Position numbers and translations under genes: made by a program
Origin: Paralithodes platypus
Lineage: Eukaryota; Arthropoda; Malacostraca; Decapoda; Lithodidae
Reading direction: 5' to 3'
Length of the DNA: 64,000 nt
NCBI GenBank assembly: GCA_032716605.1
Contig: CM064481.1
Span: 19,524,811 to 19,588,810 of the forward strand
Shown here: positions 28,570 to 40,549 of the stretch, in pieces
How positions within the stretch are numbered: position 1 is the stretch's first letter
Layout: every line of letters begins with the position of its first letter
The notes under the pieces: generated by a model
What the model saw: only the letters and a program-made list of their open reading frames with translations
Databases searched by the model: none
What the model was told of the DNA's origin: nothing

Positions 28570-29271
28570 GTTGTTTACCTTGCGTCCAGAAAACTATGTT
28601 CCGCACTTTGAATGTGGCACGCACTTTCATTTCAACTTTAGTTTTCTGTGTCCTTTTTTCGTATGTGACATCACAGGCCCGAAAACGGATCCGCAAAAGA
28701 CGTCTCGTGTGAACCGGGCTTAAACACTTATTTCCTCATATGTTCATCCATACATACATAGTCGATCAGTGCCTTTCATTCCACTGTCTCTCCTCTCCCT
28801 CCCCCACTCCCATACAGTCGCGTAAATAAGCCATATCTCAGCTGTCATAATGTTTGGCTCGTTCTGTGCTGTATTAATGTCTGCCAGATGCTGCATCGGG
28901 TGGATGAGTGTAGGAACATGTTTGTATATTTGACTCAAAAAGAAGGAACCATGTGTACATATTGCTGGTACCAATTATTGATCAAAACACAATTGGTGCC
29001 TAGACATAATTTATTAGGTCAATTGTACCTGTGTATCATTCTGTGTCGGAAGGTGTTGGTTATCAACAGCCTCCTCCTCACACATACGTCCACAAGTGCA
29101 CTGCCATTACCATCTACCTCTGACGGTCACGGTACACCCCACCCTCCCATCCACCCCATCTACTTTCCTATCACCCACCTTCCCATTCATATCACCAATC
29201 AGTCTGTTGTTATATGTGCAATTAGTTTGCTTGGGAAACAGATTAACTTGTTCATGTAGTGATGTACAGAA
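28570..29271. other. Non-coding stretch up to DIRS-2
   Basis: 28575-28725 shares short blocks with 16060-16260 and ends in a GTGTGAACCGGGCTT-type terminus, perhaps an old MITE. The remainder has no recognisable gene. 29120 is where the segment duplicated across the gap begins. Confidence 0.4.
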
Positions 29272-29640
29272 TGGGAGGTTTGACGTACCTCCCAACCTAC
29301 CAAATAGGAAAACCTACTATTTGGTAGTAGTCTTGGAAAATCTAACGTCAAGGCTATTAACCTAATTGCAATGACGACTTGTCTATTTTGACTGCTATGT
29401 CGTCATCCCAATCGCGGTTAAAAAAGAAAACGTCTAGAGTCTACTCCTTAACTTGCTCTAGGAGACGTTGTACATTAACCAAAACTACCACCGAAGATGA
29501 AAAAAGCATAGAAGAGAAGAAAAAGGGATTTACCTGAGATACAGCTTACAGCCCAGCCCATGTCTTCTGTCCATGTTTACACCTGGTTGAACCTGAGTGC
29601 ATGCGCTGTTGTCCAAGCATCATTATTCCATGTAGACAGA
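29272..29640. repeat. DIRS-2 right inverted repeat
   Basis: 29345-29640 is the reverse complement of 39545-39815. It contains CAACGTCTCC-like and TCATTGCAATTAGG-like blocks shared with DIRS-1 (8230-8430). The outer ~75 bp form the right tip, complementary to the ICR. Confidence 0.82.
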
Positions 29641-29685
29641 GGAGCGAGGATGGGCAGGGGTCCGGCTTGTGGGAGGGTACTATGT

Positions 29686-29799
29686 ACGTTGGATTTTCCA
29701 AGACTACTACCAAATAGTAGGTTTTCCTATTTGGTAGGTTGGGAGGTACGTCAAACCTCCCAATTTGTTAGTAGTCTTGGCAAATCCAACGTCAAGGCT
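29686..29799. repeat. DIRS-2 internal complementary region
   Basis: Reverse counterpart of 7978-8092: complements of both outer ends joined at CCCAATTTGTTAG. It predicts the element ends at 29272 and 39846. Confidence 0.82.
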
Positions 29800-30120
29800 G
29801 CGTAACAAATTGGAGGAGGACATCCAAGCCCAAATACCAAATACAGATGCAAAACAAAAATATGAATGACAAAGAACACAAAATAAACAAGAGAGTTTAA
29901 TAAAAAGAGTGAAAAACTGAGGAGTAGTTAAAAAGATCAGTTGTGTCAGCGTGACTTTGTCATTCATAGCATCGGAGAAAACTTGAAAAATCTACAACAG
30001 TACCGTACAAAATCCATTTCTTCTGAAGCGCAGATATTTACAGCATACCAACATACATACATGGGAAAAGTAGGTCACATGGGACATATACTGTACTGTA
30101 TACAGAATATATAAATACTA

Positions 30121-30621
30121 GGAGGGGTACCCAGCGTTGCCCGGGTTTAAATTCTACTACCATAATCACCATCATCAATCACTACTACCACAATCATCAC
30201 AATACTACTACTACCACAATCACCGGCCTCGACCTCCATGTGCCTCATTAAACGGCGACCTCGATTTCGGCCGCTAAATGACCTCCGATTTTGGATCTGA
30301 CCTCATCCGTACCCCCATTTTGGGGATCTGCGAACAACTTTTGTTCCATACACCTTTTCGATCGGAGGCCTCCTTCTGCCCCAAACGGCCATTTTTTTCG
30401 CATTTTTTTCGCTCCCGTATACTACATAAGTTCTGCCAAAAAATTTATTAAACAAAAGTGTCTCTGATTTCCACTAAACTCGCCTAAAACCATCTCCAAA
30501 GCCTGGGCTTTCCAACGGTGCCCCACACTCCCACCTGGCACCAAAACTGTGGGAGGAGTTTAGTAACAAAGGTCGGGTAACTGACAAACAGACAAACATT
30601 GACCTTTATTTATTAAGATAC
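30121..30621 (+). mobile_element. LINE 3'-end or SINE insert in the DIRS-2 3' region
   Basis: Starts GGGGTACCCAGCGTTGCCCGG and ends in AACTGACAAACAGACAAACA followed by a TTTATTTATTAAGATA tail. DIRS-1 lacks this block between homologous flanks (around 7650), so it is an insertion. The head and tail resemble a 3'-end repeat widespread in invertebrate genomes. It includes an ACTACTACCACAATCATC-type microsatellite. Counterpart in the second contig at about 45350-45891. Confidence 0.6.
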
Positions 30622-30771
30622 CCAAGCTTGTGACCACAGTGTCTGTAACCCGTACCCCCTCCCTTTTCCCAAAGAAAACAAAGAAAATAAAAAATGATGA
30701 GGAGGGAGCCCAGGGACCCAGCCAGGGAACCAGGAGACGAGACTCCCGAGAGCGATCACCAGCCCGGCGGG

Positions 30772-31405
30772 TCAGACGACGGACACGGAGAGGCAGGAGG
30801 AGACGAAGGGTGTGACCGATGACCACAAACTCACAGAGGCAAGGTTGGGCAATGACCGACAGTGCAGGAACCATAGGGAGGCTGCAAAGGAACGAAGAAC
30901 ATGCGCAGAACCCCCACAAGCAGGGAAACCTGCACGAAGTGCCCGACAAAGGAGGCGGCCAAACGGCACCCTCGACAACCCCACATCAGGCCTCGGCGAC
31001 ACCCACACAGCTGGCACCACAGAGTCCACAAATGCGTGCCAGGAGCACACCGGGCATCACACAATGCGAGCACTGTCGCGTCGGAAAGCCAGCGGCAGCC
31101 AGTCCCGCCACCCGACTACCAGAAACCAGCGCCACGAAGGACAAAGGACTCCCGAGCAAGAGCCCCGGCGTCGCGTCCTGTGTGGAAAACCGTGACGCCA
31201 GAAGGTCCAGAGTCCAGGTCAGAACCCACAGAGGAGGGGGCTCGCGTGGCGGCGGGCGAGCCTGGAAGGCCGGTTTTAGGAAGGAAACCAGCACGGTCGG
31301 TGGAACGACCAGCCCAGCCAGAGACACAAAGACTACCGGGATGGTAGACAGGTGGCAGCGCACAGAGCGAAACATGAAGTGACGGGCGCGGAAAAAGCGA
31401 AGCAA
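30772..31405 (-). pseudogene. DIRS-2 tyrosine recombinase (catalytic Tyr lost)
   Basis: Two overlapping minus-strand frames together align along the DIRS-1 recombinase. They keep the first Arg (in GSRVAGL) and the His and Arg of AHVLRSF, but the nucleophilic Tyr is Cys: the codon at 30793-30795 reads TGC where DIRS-1 has TAC, within VSSCLS. The same TGC is present in the second contig (46064-46066). There is a frameshift near 31,000. It cannot form the covalent DNA intermediate. Confidence 0.85.
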
Positions 31406-31920
31406 GCAGCGCTAAAGGCGTATGTCCAGCATCCAGGGCGGAAGAGACGTCCAGCGGGACACGGAAGATCATGGAGCGTCCGACCAGGAACAGGAGAGGA
31501 AGGCAGGGAGGATCCGACTGTGGACCGGGAGCCACCGAGCCCGCGAACGGCAACGAGGGCCCGAGGTCGCCAACCCGGCCCAAGAGGAATCGCGAGACAG
31601 GCAGGGGCACCGGAAACGGGCACCCTTACCGCAGCCAGGCGCTCCAAGCCAGTGCCAGCCACGGGGGCGGCAATAATCAGACCCAGCCGCGGAACTGTCA
31701 TAGCTTCAGGGGGACGTCGCACAGCAAGAGTGCGACCGGAGGAGGAATACGAAGAGCTCTGCCACCTTGCCCCATACATCCGCGAATGCAACCAGAACCA
31801 TTGACAGGAGGTAGAGGGACAAAGGCAACGTGTGCAACCCCCATGAGGCGAACAAGGAGAGCCCCGGAACGCCCTAAGAAGCAGTCAGGTCGACGATGAC
31901 AGTATGCGGCAGCGTCCACT

Positions 31921-32700
31921 CTACCAGAACAGCCCGTCCGGACAACAGGCAGTCACAGGCAGGCAGAAAGCGCTCAGAGACACGCAGTGCCGGACCGCCA
32001 GGAAGAACAACGGCTCTGCGATCTCCAGCAGAGGACAAGACCTGGAGGACCTCTGCACGCGGAGACCACGAATCTCCGACTGAACGTTCAACCTGAAAGC
32101 CACCGACTCGCCCGAAAGAGCGAACGTGTGAACCCACAGGAAGAACAACGGCACCAATAGGCCGGGAGCATCGACTGGTAGGGGCGTGGTCCCAGATCGC
32201 CAGCCCAGACGTCGATGCCCCATGGACAATCGGGAGCCCGAAGCCACCTCGCACAACGCATCTGCGACCACCCAGATCGTCGGCAGAGGGGCAGGCCAGG
32301 GCACGGTTGCAGAGAGCGTGCCCCGAGTGACCCAGGACCGAAGGGAGACGTGGAGGGCCCCAGACTGCGGCGACAATGGACAGCCCGGCAGAGTGTCCAC
32401 CCCGAAAGTCACCGACACGCCCGAAGGGCCAGTGCGTGAACCCTCAGGAAGAACAATGTCACCAACAGGTCGAGAGCATCGACGTGCAGGGGCATGTGCC
32501 CGACCACCAGCCCTGACGGTGAAGTCCCCTGGAATAGTGGGAGCTTCAAGCCACCACACACGACGAATCTGTGACTAACCAGAATGTCGGTGGTGGGGCA
32601 GACCAGAGCCCGGGTGGCGAGAGAGAGCCCTGAGCGACCCAGAGTCCCAAAGGGTCGGTAAACGGGGCATGGGACTAGCCACAACCTGGAACGTGGTGGC
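31921..32700 (-). pseudogene. DIRS-2 RNase H region with internal tandem duplication
   Basis: Two diverged copies of the same ~308-bp RNase H segment lie head to tail: the AGGAAGAACAA landmark is at 32138 and again at 32446. The minus-strand translation shows the WVTRGTLSATVPWPAPLPTI..ADALCEV block and, upstream, a WVAQGSLSPPGPWSAPPPTF..TDSSCVV block. DIRS-1 has a single copy (5740-5960). The duplicated part spans the first catalytic Asp and the helix with the catalytic Glu. Confidence 0.75.
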
Positions 32701-32704
32701 CGAC

Positions 32705-33362
32705 AGGGAGCGCGTCCAGTGCGTACCGAGCCAGGGTGTAGGAGACTACCCACCAAACGTCTAGGTAAAACAGGAGCTGGATACCGCCTCGCAGGAGAAG
32801 ATCCAGAGCCTGTATCACCAGCATAGGGCCAAAATGCACCCGGCAGCTCCCGCGACATCACCTACGACAAAGGTCGTAGCGTCAGTCGGACCATGAGTAC
32901 CAACAGCACGTGAAACCGAGTGCTCATGAGAGAACAGGCGAGGGCTGACAGAACTTGCACCGGACTCAACGCGTCACAGGCAGTCTACGGTACCAGGAAT
33001 ACACGAGAGAGGAAAATCCAGTGGCCGAGTCGCACCACCGGAACTACCCTTGTCCCGTGCATGGACGCGACCATGGTGGCCACGTCGCTAGGGTAGATTC
33101 CACCTGGTAACCGTGCGGCCCCACGTGCCTCGTGGCCAGGGAAGATGGGCGCAAGGGAGAAAAATTCAGTGGGGACTCCCGCAACAAAGTAAGCAACCCA
33201 GTCTGAGAGGCGAGAAGGAGACCGACCTGGAGATCCGACACGTGTTGAGACGTGGAAGTCCTTCCAAAACGGCTCTGAGTGCCAAGAGCAAGCTCTACCC
33301 CCCCCCCCCCCTTTTCTGACGAAAAGGGAGTGACACACCACCACCCGTCCGGGGGAGTCCAC
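32705..33362 (-). pseudogene. DIRS-2 reverse transcriptase remnant
   Basis: Minus strand. FLSRVFLVP is followed directly by a stop. The motif A block is reduced to SRELPGAFWP and then joins sequence corresponding to just before the catalytic box, so about 120 bp including the motif A Asp are missing or scrambled. The catalytic box at 32756-32767 reads YLDV instead of YLDD; the second contig (48023-48034) agrees. Inactive. Confidence 0.8.
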
Positions 33363-34274
33363 CCCGACGAAGCGCGACCAGAGGGAGAGGGTCTGACCGG
33401 CCTCGCACCAGCGGGGCCAACGCGATGAGGCCCGGCCGAGCGGGTGGACAGCGTACAGTACACCGACCGTGACACGGCACGACGGTGCGAGCCGGAAGCA
33501 GGGGCAGCCGACAGGGAGGCGTGCAGCACCCAGGCGCTACGGAGCAAACAACCCCGTTGTAGACAGAGCGCAGAGTAAGCAGGCCCAGACGCCCAGCGAA
33601 CAGGGCGCCGCAGCAGACCGTGGACCGGACGGCGAGCAGCTTCGCACAGCACCCGGTAGCACGGGGACGAAGGACATAGCGAGCTGGAGGGAAATCCGCC
33701 GCACATAGCCCATAGTGTGGTGAAGGGGACTCTGAGGCACCGCCTCGGTGAGATGAGGGGGGAGGGGGGTGTGTGAACTGAGGGCTGCAGGTGCCCAACG
33801 ATAGAGGCAACCAAGTCCACCACCCGCCGACGCAAGGCAAAAGCCAAGAGGTGCCCCCTCGGGGAGAGTGAAGAAGGGAGAAGAGAAGCCGCAGAAGCCG
33901 ATCCCGATCCCGGGGTCACAGACCCAGGACCAGAACATGCCACGCAGACAGCCGACAGCTGACAGAGACAAGAGGGAGCAAGAGGCAGGCACAGCAAGCG
34001 AGACAGCGACGTCGACGGTCCGGGAAGCAAACAGCAGGACCCCGACAACCAGGCCCCAAACGGGGCAGTTGAACGAGCACGGCAGGAAGAGCAGGTATAC
34101 CGCCCTCGCGCAGGGCCGGCCCCAAGGAGAACAGTCCCGACAAGACCGAGAGGGACCGAACAACCAGGAGGACGTCCAGGCGGCCGAAAGTCCGACCAGA
34201 GCAGGGGCCTATGGGCAGATAGAGGCCTGGGCCCACCGAGAAGAACCGACGGCCCGCCCTGCTCGGGGAAGGCC
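33363..34274 (-). pseudogene. DIRS-2 gag remnant, C-terminal half
   Basis: Minus-strand frames align with the C-terminal half of DIRS-1 ORF1 (LRRRVVDLVASIVGHLQPSVH versus the LLSCLLDSLQTSVHH region, and VLCEA..HRRAVSR). A run of C near 33,299-33,310 lies at its 3' end. The upstream part is separated by the inserted element at 34277-35769. Confidence 0.7.
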
Positions 34275-34276
34275 TA

Positions 34277-35769
34277 GGGTACGAGTACCAATGCAGACGC
34301 AAAAATGGGCACTATTTTTTTTTATCGAGTTGCTTCTGTCAACCTATAACAGATTGAAAATTGGGGTAGGGGGGATAAATAGCAAAAAGGCTATATTTTT
34401 AAAGCAAATCAACAATTTTCATGTATCTCTTATTCTTTAAGAGAGAGAAGACAAATAAGAGATGCGTCTCCATTTTTTCACAAAACCATAAGGAGACGCT
34501 CCTGGACCTAAGGAGATGCAGGTATGTTTAAAACACAAAAACACACATAAAATGACATAAGTACTTACCTCATGGGTACCAGAAAGAAAGCATGGTACTT
34601 TTGGTTGTAAGTTGACAATGCTAAAGCAATAAAACGGACTGACATAGGCCTTATAATATATATTATTAGAGAGACATAAAATATTACTAAACATACTAAT
34701 TGCTCATTGTAGGCCAATAACAAAACAGTTTAGAGGATGCAGGGAAGTTATATATGTAACATTCATGCTAATACGAGGTTTAAATCAAGCACCAGTCGCC
34801 AACCCGGGCATATTTGGGGAAAATAGGGATAAGAAATTGGGCGGAGGGCCTGGAAATATAGTCTATTTTTTCATCACTAGGCTGACAGGGCCCACACAAA
34901 CATTTGACTGCTGGCAAGAACATGCTTAATGTGATTTTGAATTGCTGAGGGGGTAAAAGGGGTGCGTCTCCTTAGGGCCAGCAAAAAATTCTGGAGGTCC
35001 AATAGAGACGCATTTTTCAAACTGTTGCCATACCTCACTGGTAGAAAGCCATTCTCCCCACTATGTATGGTGTAATTAGGGTCGAGTTTCCTTCACCCAG
35101 GATAAAAGAAAAGGTTATTATGTTTAATAATGTTGACAAAATAAACACACATTTACAAGGACCTAAGGAGACGCAACCCGGCTACCCTAAGCAGACGTGT
35201 GCGTCTCTATAGGGCCCAGGGTTCTAGTTAAGGCAGCTTCGTCAATGGTGAAGGAAACTCAACCTTATTTATACCAGACATAGAGGAGAGTATGCTGTGT
35301 TTACCATTGTGGTATACGACCTTCTGGCATCAATTTGAAAAAAATGCGTCTCCATTGGATTTTACTATTTTTGCTGGACCTATGGGGACGCACCCTCACC
35401 CCCCTTCAGCCGTGCAAGTAAAAGCCTTTTGATCATGCAGTGTTATACTTCAACTCATGCACTATCAACCTGCAGTAATAGAAACGAGATTCAAATTAGG
35501 GAACTGTAAGAAATTTAGCTTTTAAAAAAAAAGAAATCCTTAGGTTTTCGTAAGGAATTTGCGAAAACGTTATTTTTTTTTTTTAGTTCATCTCATCTCA
35601 CACAATAACATATGAAAATAATAAGCTGGTACTATGTGAGCATATTAGGTGATAGTTAAAGAATATTTTGGCCCACCATTCATGCATCTACTCATCCTAT
35701 GCCTGTGCAAGTTTTTTTGTTTCAAGTGCGTCTCCTTTGGGCAATGCGTCTCCATTGGTACTCGTACCC
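34277..35769. mobile_element. 1.49 kb TA-flanked TIR element with CGTCTC motif array
   Basis: Inverted ends GGGTACGAGTACCAATG..AGACGC, TA at 34275-34276 and 35770-35771. Removing it with one TA gives a gag sequence colinear with DIRS-1 (around 3515-3530). The interior is AT-rich and has no credible ORF. It contains at least ten GCGTCTC or GAGACGC motifs spread along it, several as CCTAAGGAGACGC. Non-autonomous; superfamily unresolved, though TA suggests Tc1/mariner-like. Confidence 0.85.
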
Positions 35770-35771
35770 TA

Positions 35772-36625
35772 TACCTCCACGTCCGCAACCAGAACGTCGC
35801 CTCAGAACGCCCTGCACAGCAGGTAGACACGAAGAGGGACAGACCAACCAGAAGGAAGAGGTCACGCCAGGGCTCGGAGGGCACCAGCACCCGGGCCCCC
35901 TCACTCTAAAAGCAGGCAGTCCTGGAGGAAGAGAATCCCGAAACCGCGAGGATTCCCAGGCCTGCAGAGGATGGGGAGGGGGGGCCCCACCGGTGGAGGA
36001 GGGCAACCCCCCCCCCCCCCCAGGTAGAAGAGCAGGCGAAGGAGAGACAGCCAAAGAACGCATCCGCAACAGGGAGCACCCCCCTGGAAAGAGGGGAAGA
36101 GGGAAGCAGAGGAACAATGAAGGGGGGGTGCAGAAGAAGAATCCCCCCTTGCCGTCGAAAGTCGGTGTAAGCAGAGGAAGAGACAGCAGAAGCCGAACCG
36201 AGATGGAGAAAGCGTAGGAGACAGCAACACCGCTGAAACCATCAAAGATCAGCTTGCCAAGTACTGTGTGCGGCACCCAAGGAGAGCCACAGTCGGAAAT
36301 GAAGGAAAGAAGTCCGGAAGTGGGCCATGTAGGAAGAGAGACAGGTGTTGCCTGATGGCCTATGTACCCCGGTGGACTCCTAGAACATCGGAGGGCAAGC
36401 AACCGAGAGGGATCGGAAGACCTGTCGCTGCCAGAGTCCCTGAGTAATGCCGGACGTCTAAGGTACTCCTTGGCACTCCTATGTACACCGTAAAACGGCC
36501 AAGGAACCAGGAAGGAAGCATGGAGAGTAACAAGTTGGCATGCAAACCGAGGTTCTGGACACACCAAACCGGCAACTCGGAGGGGCAGTGATGAAGTGCA
36601 GGTCGAAGCCTGGGAGAACCTGCAA
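35772..36625 (-). pseudogene. DIRS-2 gag remnant, N-terminal half
   Basis: A minus-strand frame of 281 residues, Ser/Pro/Leu-rich, continuing the gag after the inserted element. It begins after the conserved acceptor-like TCTTTGCAGGTTCT at about 36,630. The low-complexity Gly/Pro part spans a C run near 36,010. Confidence 0.6.
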
Positions 36626-39540
36626 AGACGGAGAAAGTGTTAAACACTAACTCAACATCCAAAATGCCGGGTCTATAACACAGTAAATACAGTGAAAACC
36701 AGATGTAGAAGGTGTGTGTAAAATACCAGCCATACACCTTCCATGGCATTGGAAAAAGCAGTCAGGGAAGACAAATGACAGCATTGGTTAGAAGTAAAAA
36801 CTAACCACCACCGCAAAATTGTGGGCCCATGTAGGTGTGACCTATGTGACACCACAACCCGCAAATTCGCGCTATATGATACCGCAAAATTGCGGGACCA
36901 TGGCGAGGCCAGGGCCACGCCAAAAAAGCAAAATGAGGGTCTGAGACAACACCGAAGCAGGCCACAAGGTTGTGGGCACTCCTATGAACTCCAAGCTTTG
37001 GAGAGGGCCAACAAGCTGAGTAGTGTCTTCCAAGTGAGCATGCTCTCCAAGCTTGTGTGAGGGCCTACAAGATGAGCAGTATCTTCCACGAACAGTACTG
37101 TACCCATCTCAACCTGTCAAGGGAGGGGAGGCAAGGAAGACACACCAGGGGAGAGGAGGTACATCCCCCAGGTACCTAGCATCTCCCTATGATCACCAAG
37201 CCTGTGAGAGGGCCAACAAGCTGAGCATGTCCTCCAAGCTTGTGTGAGGGCCCACAAGCATAGCAGTGTCTACCTTGAACAGTACAGTACCCATCTCAAC
37301 CTGTCAAGGGAGGGGTGGCAAGGAAGACACACCAGAGGAAAGAAGGCACATCCCCTGGGACTCCTATTATCAACTCCTTATGATCTCCAAGCTTGTGTGA
37401 TGGCCAACCAGCTGAGCAAGAACTCCAAGCTTGTGTGAGGGCCTACAAGCTGAGCAGTGTCTCCCTTGAACAGTACTGTACCCATCTCAACCTGTCAAGG
37501 GAGGGGTGGCAAGGAAGACACACCAGGGGAGAGGAGGCACATCCCCCAGGACTCCTACAGCATCTCATTATCTCCAAGCTTGGGAAGGGCCATCAAGCTG
37601 AGCAGTGTCTTCCTTGAACAGGAACCCATCTCAACCGGTCAAGGGAGGGGCAAGGAAGACACACCAGGGGAGAGGAGGCACATCCCCCAGGACCCTTAGC
37701 ATTTCTTATAAACTCCAAGCTTCTGTGAGGGCCAATAAGCTGAGCATGATCTCCAAGCGTGTGTGTTGGCCCTCAAGCTGAGCAAAAATGCGGGCATCAC
37801 CTTATGATCTCTAAGCTTGGAAAGGCCATCAAGCTGAGCAGCGTCTTCCTTGAACAGTAACCCATCTCAACCGATCAAGGGAGGGGGCAAGGAAGACACA
37901 CCAGGGGAGAGGAGGCACCTCCCCCAGGAACCACCCAACCCACAGAGTAGAGCATAGCCCATGAAGAGACAGTGGCAGGGAGGGTGGTGGCACAAACAGG
38001 GACCCCCGAAGGGTACCTCTGAACCGTGCATTAAAGAGGATGAAAGCCACCAAAATCGTACCTAAATCCGGCGATGAAGAGGGGGAGGGGGGGTTCCAGT
38101 TGGGAAAAACATGATGACTCAGCAGGGAGTGCCACCCCCCACTAGCCTAACCTAGTCCAGAGCGGTACAGGCTAGCCTCCGGGGGGGGGGCTCCAGCTGG
38201 GAAAAACATGAAGACACAGCAGGGAGCGCCGCCCCCCACTAGCCTAACCCAGGCCAGTGTGGTACAGGCTAGCCTCTAGGGGGGGGGAGGGGGCACCAGC
38301 TGGGAAACACAAGACCACACAGCAGGGAGCGCCGCCCCCCACTAGCCTAACCCAGTCCAGTGTGGTACAGGCTAGCCTCTAGAACAGCTACATCTCGCCA
38401 ACAGCATGAAAGGGCACGAGTACAAGGTGGGCGAAAGATGGAGATGAAATGTAAAGGGTAAAAACAAGCCAGCAAATGCAAGCTCCTCTAAAGCTGTGCA
38501 TGGGGGCCCACAAGCTTTACAGTGTCTTCCGAGAAACAAACGCCCAACCAATCAGGCCAAAGGTTGTTGGGCAGCAGGGAAGACACACCAGGGGAGGCGA
38601 GGACACTCCCCCAGGAACCACCCTACCCCGATAGAACGAGCATAGCCCAGGAGAGAAACCGAGGCAGGTAGGGGTTATGCACATATGGGGACCCCGAAGG
38701 TACCCCCGAAAGTGCATTAAAGAGGATGAATGCCTACTGAAAACGTGCCCTTGAACTTAGCTTGAAGAGATGGGGTGGGCGGGCGCTTGCTTGACCGCTA
38801 CGATAAGGTAGGGAGCGCCGCCCCCCACTCGCCTAACCAGCCAAAGCGGGGTGAGGGTGACATCAACAGCACAGCACCAGTAATGAAGCAAGGGCACGAG
38901 TTCAAGGTGGGCGAAAGAATGAGGGTGAAACGTAAACGGGTAAAAACATACCAGGAAGTGACCTCTGGGGAGAAAAAAGGGGGGCGCATAGCCTATTTGC
39001 AGTGAGTGTCGGAAGTGAAAAAACCCTGGGGAGTAAAACCCACCACGCCCAGGCCCTGACCCACTCAGGAGGATCGGAAGGGAGGGACTCGGGAAAGAAA
39101 GCAGATGAAAAAAGACCGACACAGACACTACAAATAAAGCAAGGCCCCCAGTGATTTCTGAATTTTACCCGAACGTAAACACCTAGGCTATGAAAAGATG
39201 AAAACTCAATTGGGCATAGCCAAACCTGAATGAGAAACAAGCTAGGCTATAAATAAGCTAAAACTATGCCCAGCTAACAAGAAAAGACAATATGAAAAGA
39301 GAAAGATAACTAAAATACAGACGGAGGACGCCAAGCGCCCCCCCGAACCTCCGGTAGGCTATTTCCACACGCGACCTCCATATGATACATTCTAAACATT
39401 CTGGAGCCCATTTCACGTGTGCCCTAAACCACGTAGCACCTGTCTAACATAAAAGAAGGCTGAAGAAGCCGAAAAATGACAGTGACAGGGTGGATGGAAG
39501 AACACAAGGCATAGACGTCTGAATCATGTGAGGTCGCGAG
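36626..39540 (-). repeat. DIRS-2 leader with tandem arrays
   Basis: 36811-36898 holds three CCGCAAAATTGCGG-like palindromes. 36975-37960 holds about six diverged units of 150-190 bp, each with CCAAGCTTG..GGGCC..AAGCTGAGCAGTGTCTTCC and GGAAGACACACCAGGGGAGA. 38087-38385 holds three copies of a block with GGGAGCGCCGCCCCCCACTA and GGTACAGGCTAGCCTC. A further diverged unit lies at 38510-38720. 38800-39480 aligns with the DIRS-1 leader start. No protein seen. Confidence 0.75.
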
Positions 39541-39544
39541 TGAG

Positions 39545-39846
39545 AATGATGCTTGGACAACGGCGCATGCGCTCAGGTTCGACCAGGTTTAAACATGGAC
39601 AGGAGACGGGCTGGGCTATCAGCTGTATCTCAGGTAAATCCCTTTTTCTTCTCTTCTATGCATTTTTCACCTTCAGTGGTAGTTTTGGTTAATGTACAAC
39701 ATCTCCTAGAGCAAGTTAAGGAGTAGACTAGACGTTTTCGTTTTTAACTGCGATTGGGATGACGACATAGCAGTCAAAATAGACAAGTCGTCATTGCAAT
39801 TAGGTTAATAGCCTTGACGTTGGATTTGCCAAGACTACTAACAAAT
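39545..39846. repeat. DIRS-2 left inverted repeat
   Basis: Reverse complement of 29345-29640. The tip AACTAACAAAT at 39836-39846 is the left element end. The host sequence CACCCTATGTGG follows. A good splice-donor-like CAGGTAAAT lies inside at 39630 on the plus strand, facing the zinc-finger gene. Confidence 0.82.
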
Positions 39847-40549
39847 CACCCTATGTGGTGGATTGTGTTCTTTTATTCTAATTTATTTTTTTATTTTGCT
39901 AAAGCGTTGTTTCCACATAGCGATTTTGATAAGTTCTTTTGTCTTTATGCTGTGTCGTCCCAGTTTTGGTTTGTTTATTTTGAAAGTTTTACATAATAAT
40001 ATTCTTTTACTCTTACTAAACTTATCCAGGCACACCTCAACATTTACTCAAACTCCTCTTTCACTCTTTCCACTTTACCCTCTGGACTGTACTAATATGT
40101 CAATCCTTTTCCTTTGTTCCAGACAGCGGGAAAACGACGCCAGAGGACAACATTGATGCGGACTAAAGCTGTTCATCTGACTTGTGGAAAACTCTAACGA
40201 AGCATCTCACAATATTAGATACTCTGTAGTTACATTTTAGATTATTTAATGTATGTATGTATGTATCTATTGATAACATCTTTGTTTCCATTAACTACAC
40301 ATTACTAGAAGACCATAGAGAGTATTGATATTGTATGTATGTAACTAATGATGATCTGCTCTTGCAATATGTCTTGTGATTATGTATAACGAAAGGTTCA
40401 AGATATTGTGAATTCCATAGTGAAGGTGAAGCAAGTAACCAGTACATGTTAGTATGTGTTAATAATTCAGTGTTGTTATCGAGAAACTATTGTTACTTGG
40501 AAGTAGATTTATAACATCACCTGACCTTGATAATAAGAGCCGCACAAAG
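39847..40549 (+). other. Region upstream of the zinc-finger gene (copy before the gap)
   Basis: Matches 55120-55823. Contains a TTTCCTTTGTTCCAG acceptor-like site ending at 40122 and several upstream ATGs. Likely the 5' untranslated exon and the end of an intron of the zinc-finger gene. Confidence 0.5.

Larger units (their letters stand above)
29272..39846 (-). mobile_element. DIRS-type retrotransposon, DIRS-2 (decayed; copy before the gap)
   Basis: Complete element on the minus strand: left end at 39846 (AACAAAT), right end at 29272 (TGGGAGG), both as predicted by the circle junction in its own ICR. The order is inverted repeat, leader with tandem arrays, gag remnant, RT, RNase H, recombinase, 3' region, ICR, inverted repeat. 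It contains a 1.49 kb TA-flanked element (34277-35769) and a ~500-bp LINE 3'-end insert (30121-30621). No target duplication, as expected for DIRS. Many stops and deletions; not active. Confidence 0.88.

Noticed and set aside
30560..39240. Many long plus-strand frames (Arg/Pro/Gly-rich) across DIRS-2
   Set aside because: They are antisense shadows of GC-rich gag, RT and recombinase remnants on the minus strand.
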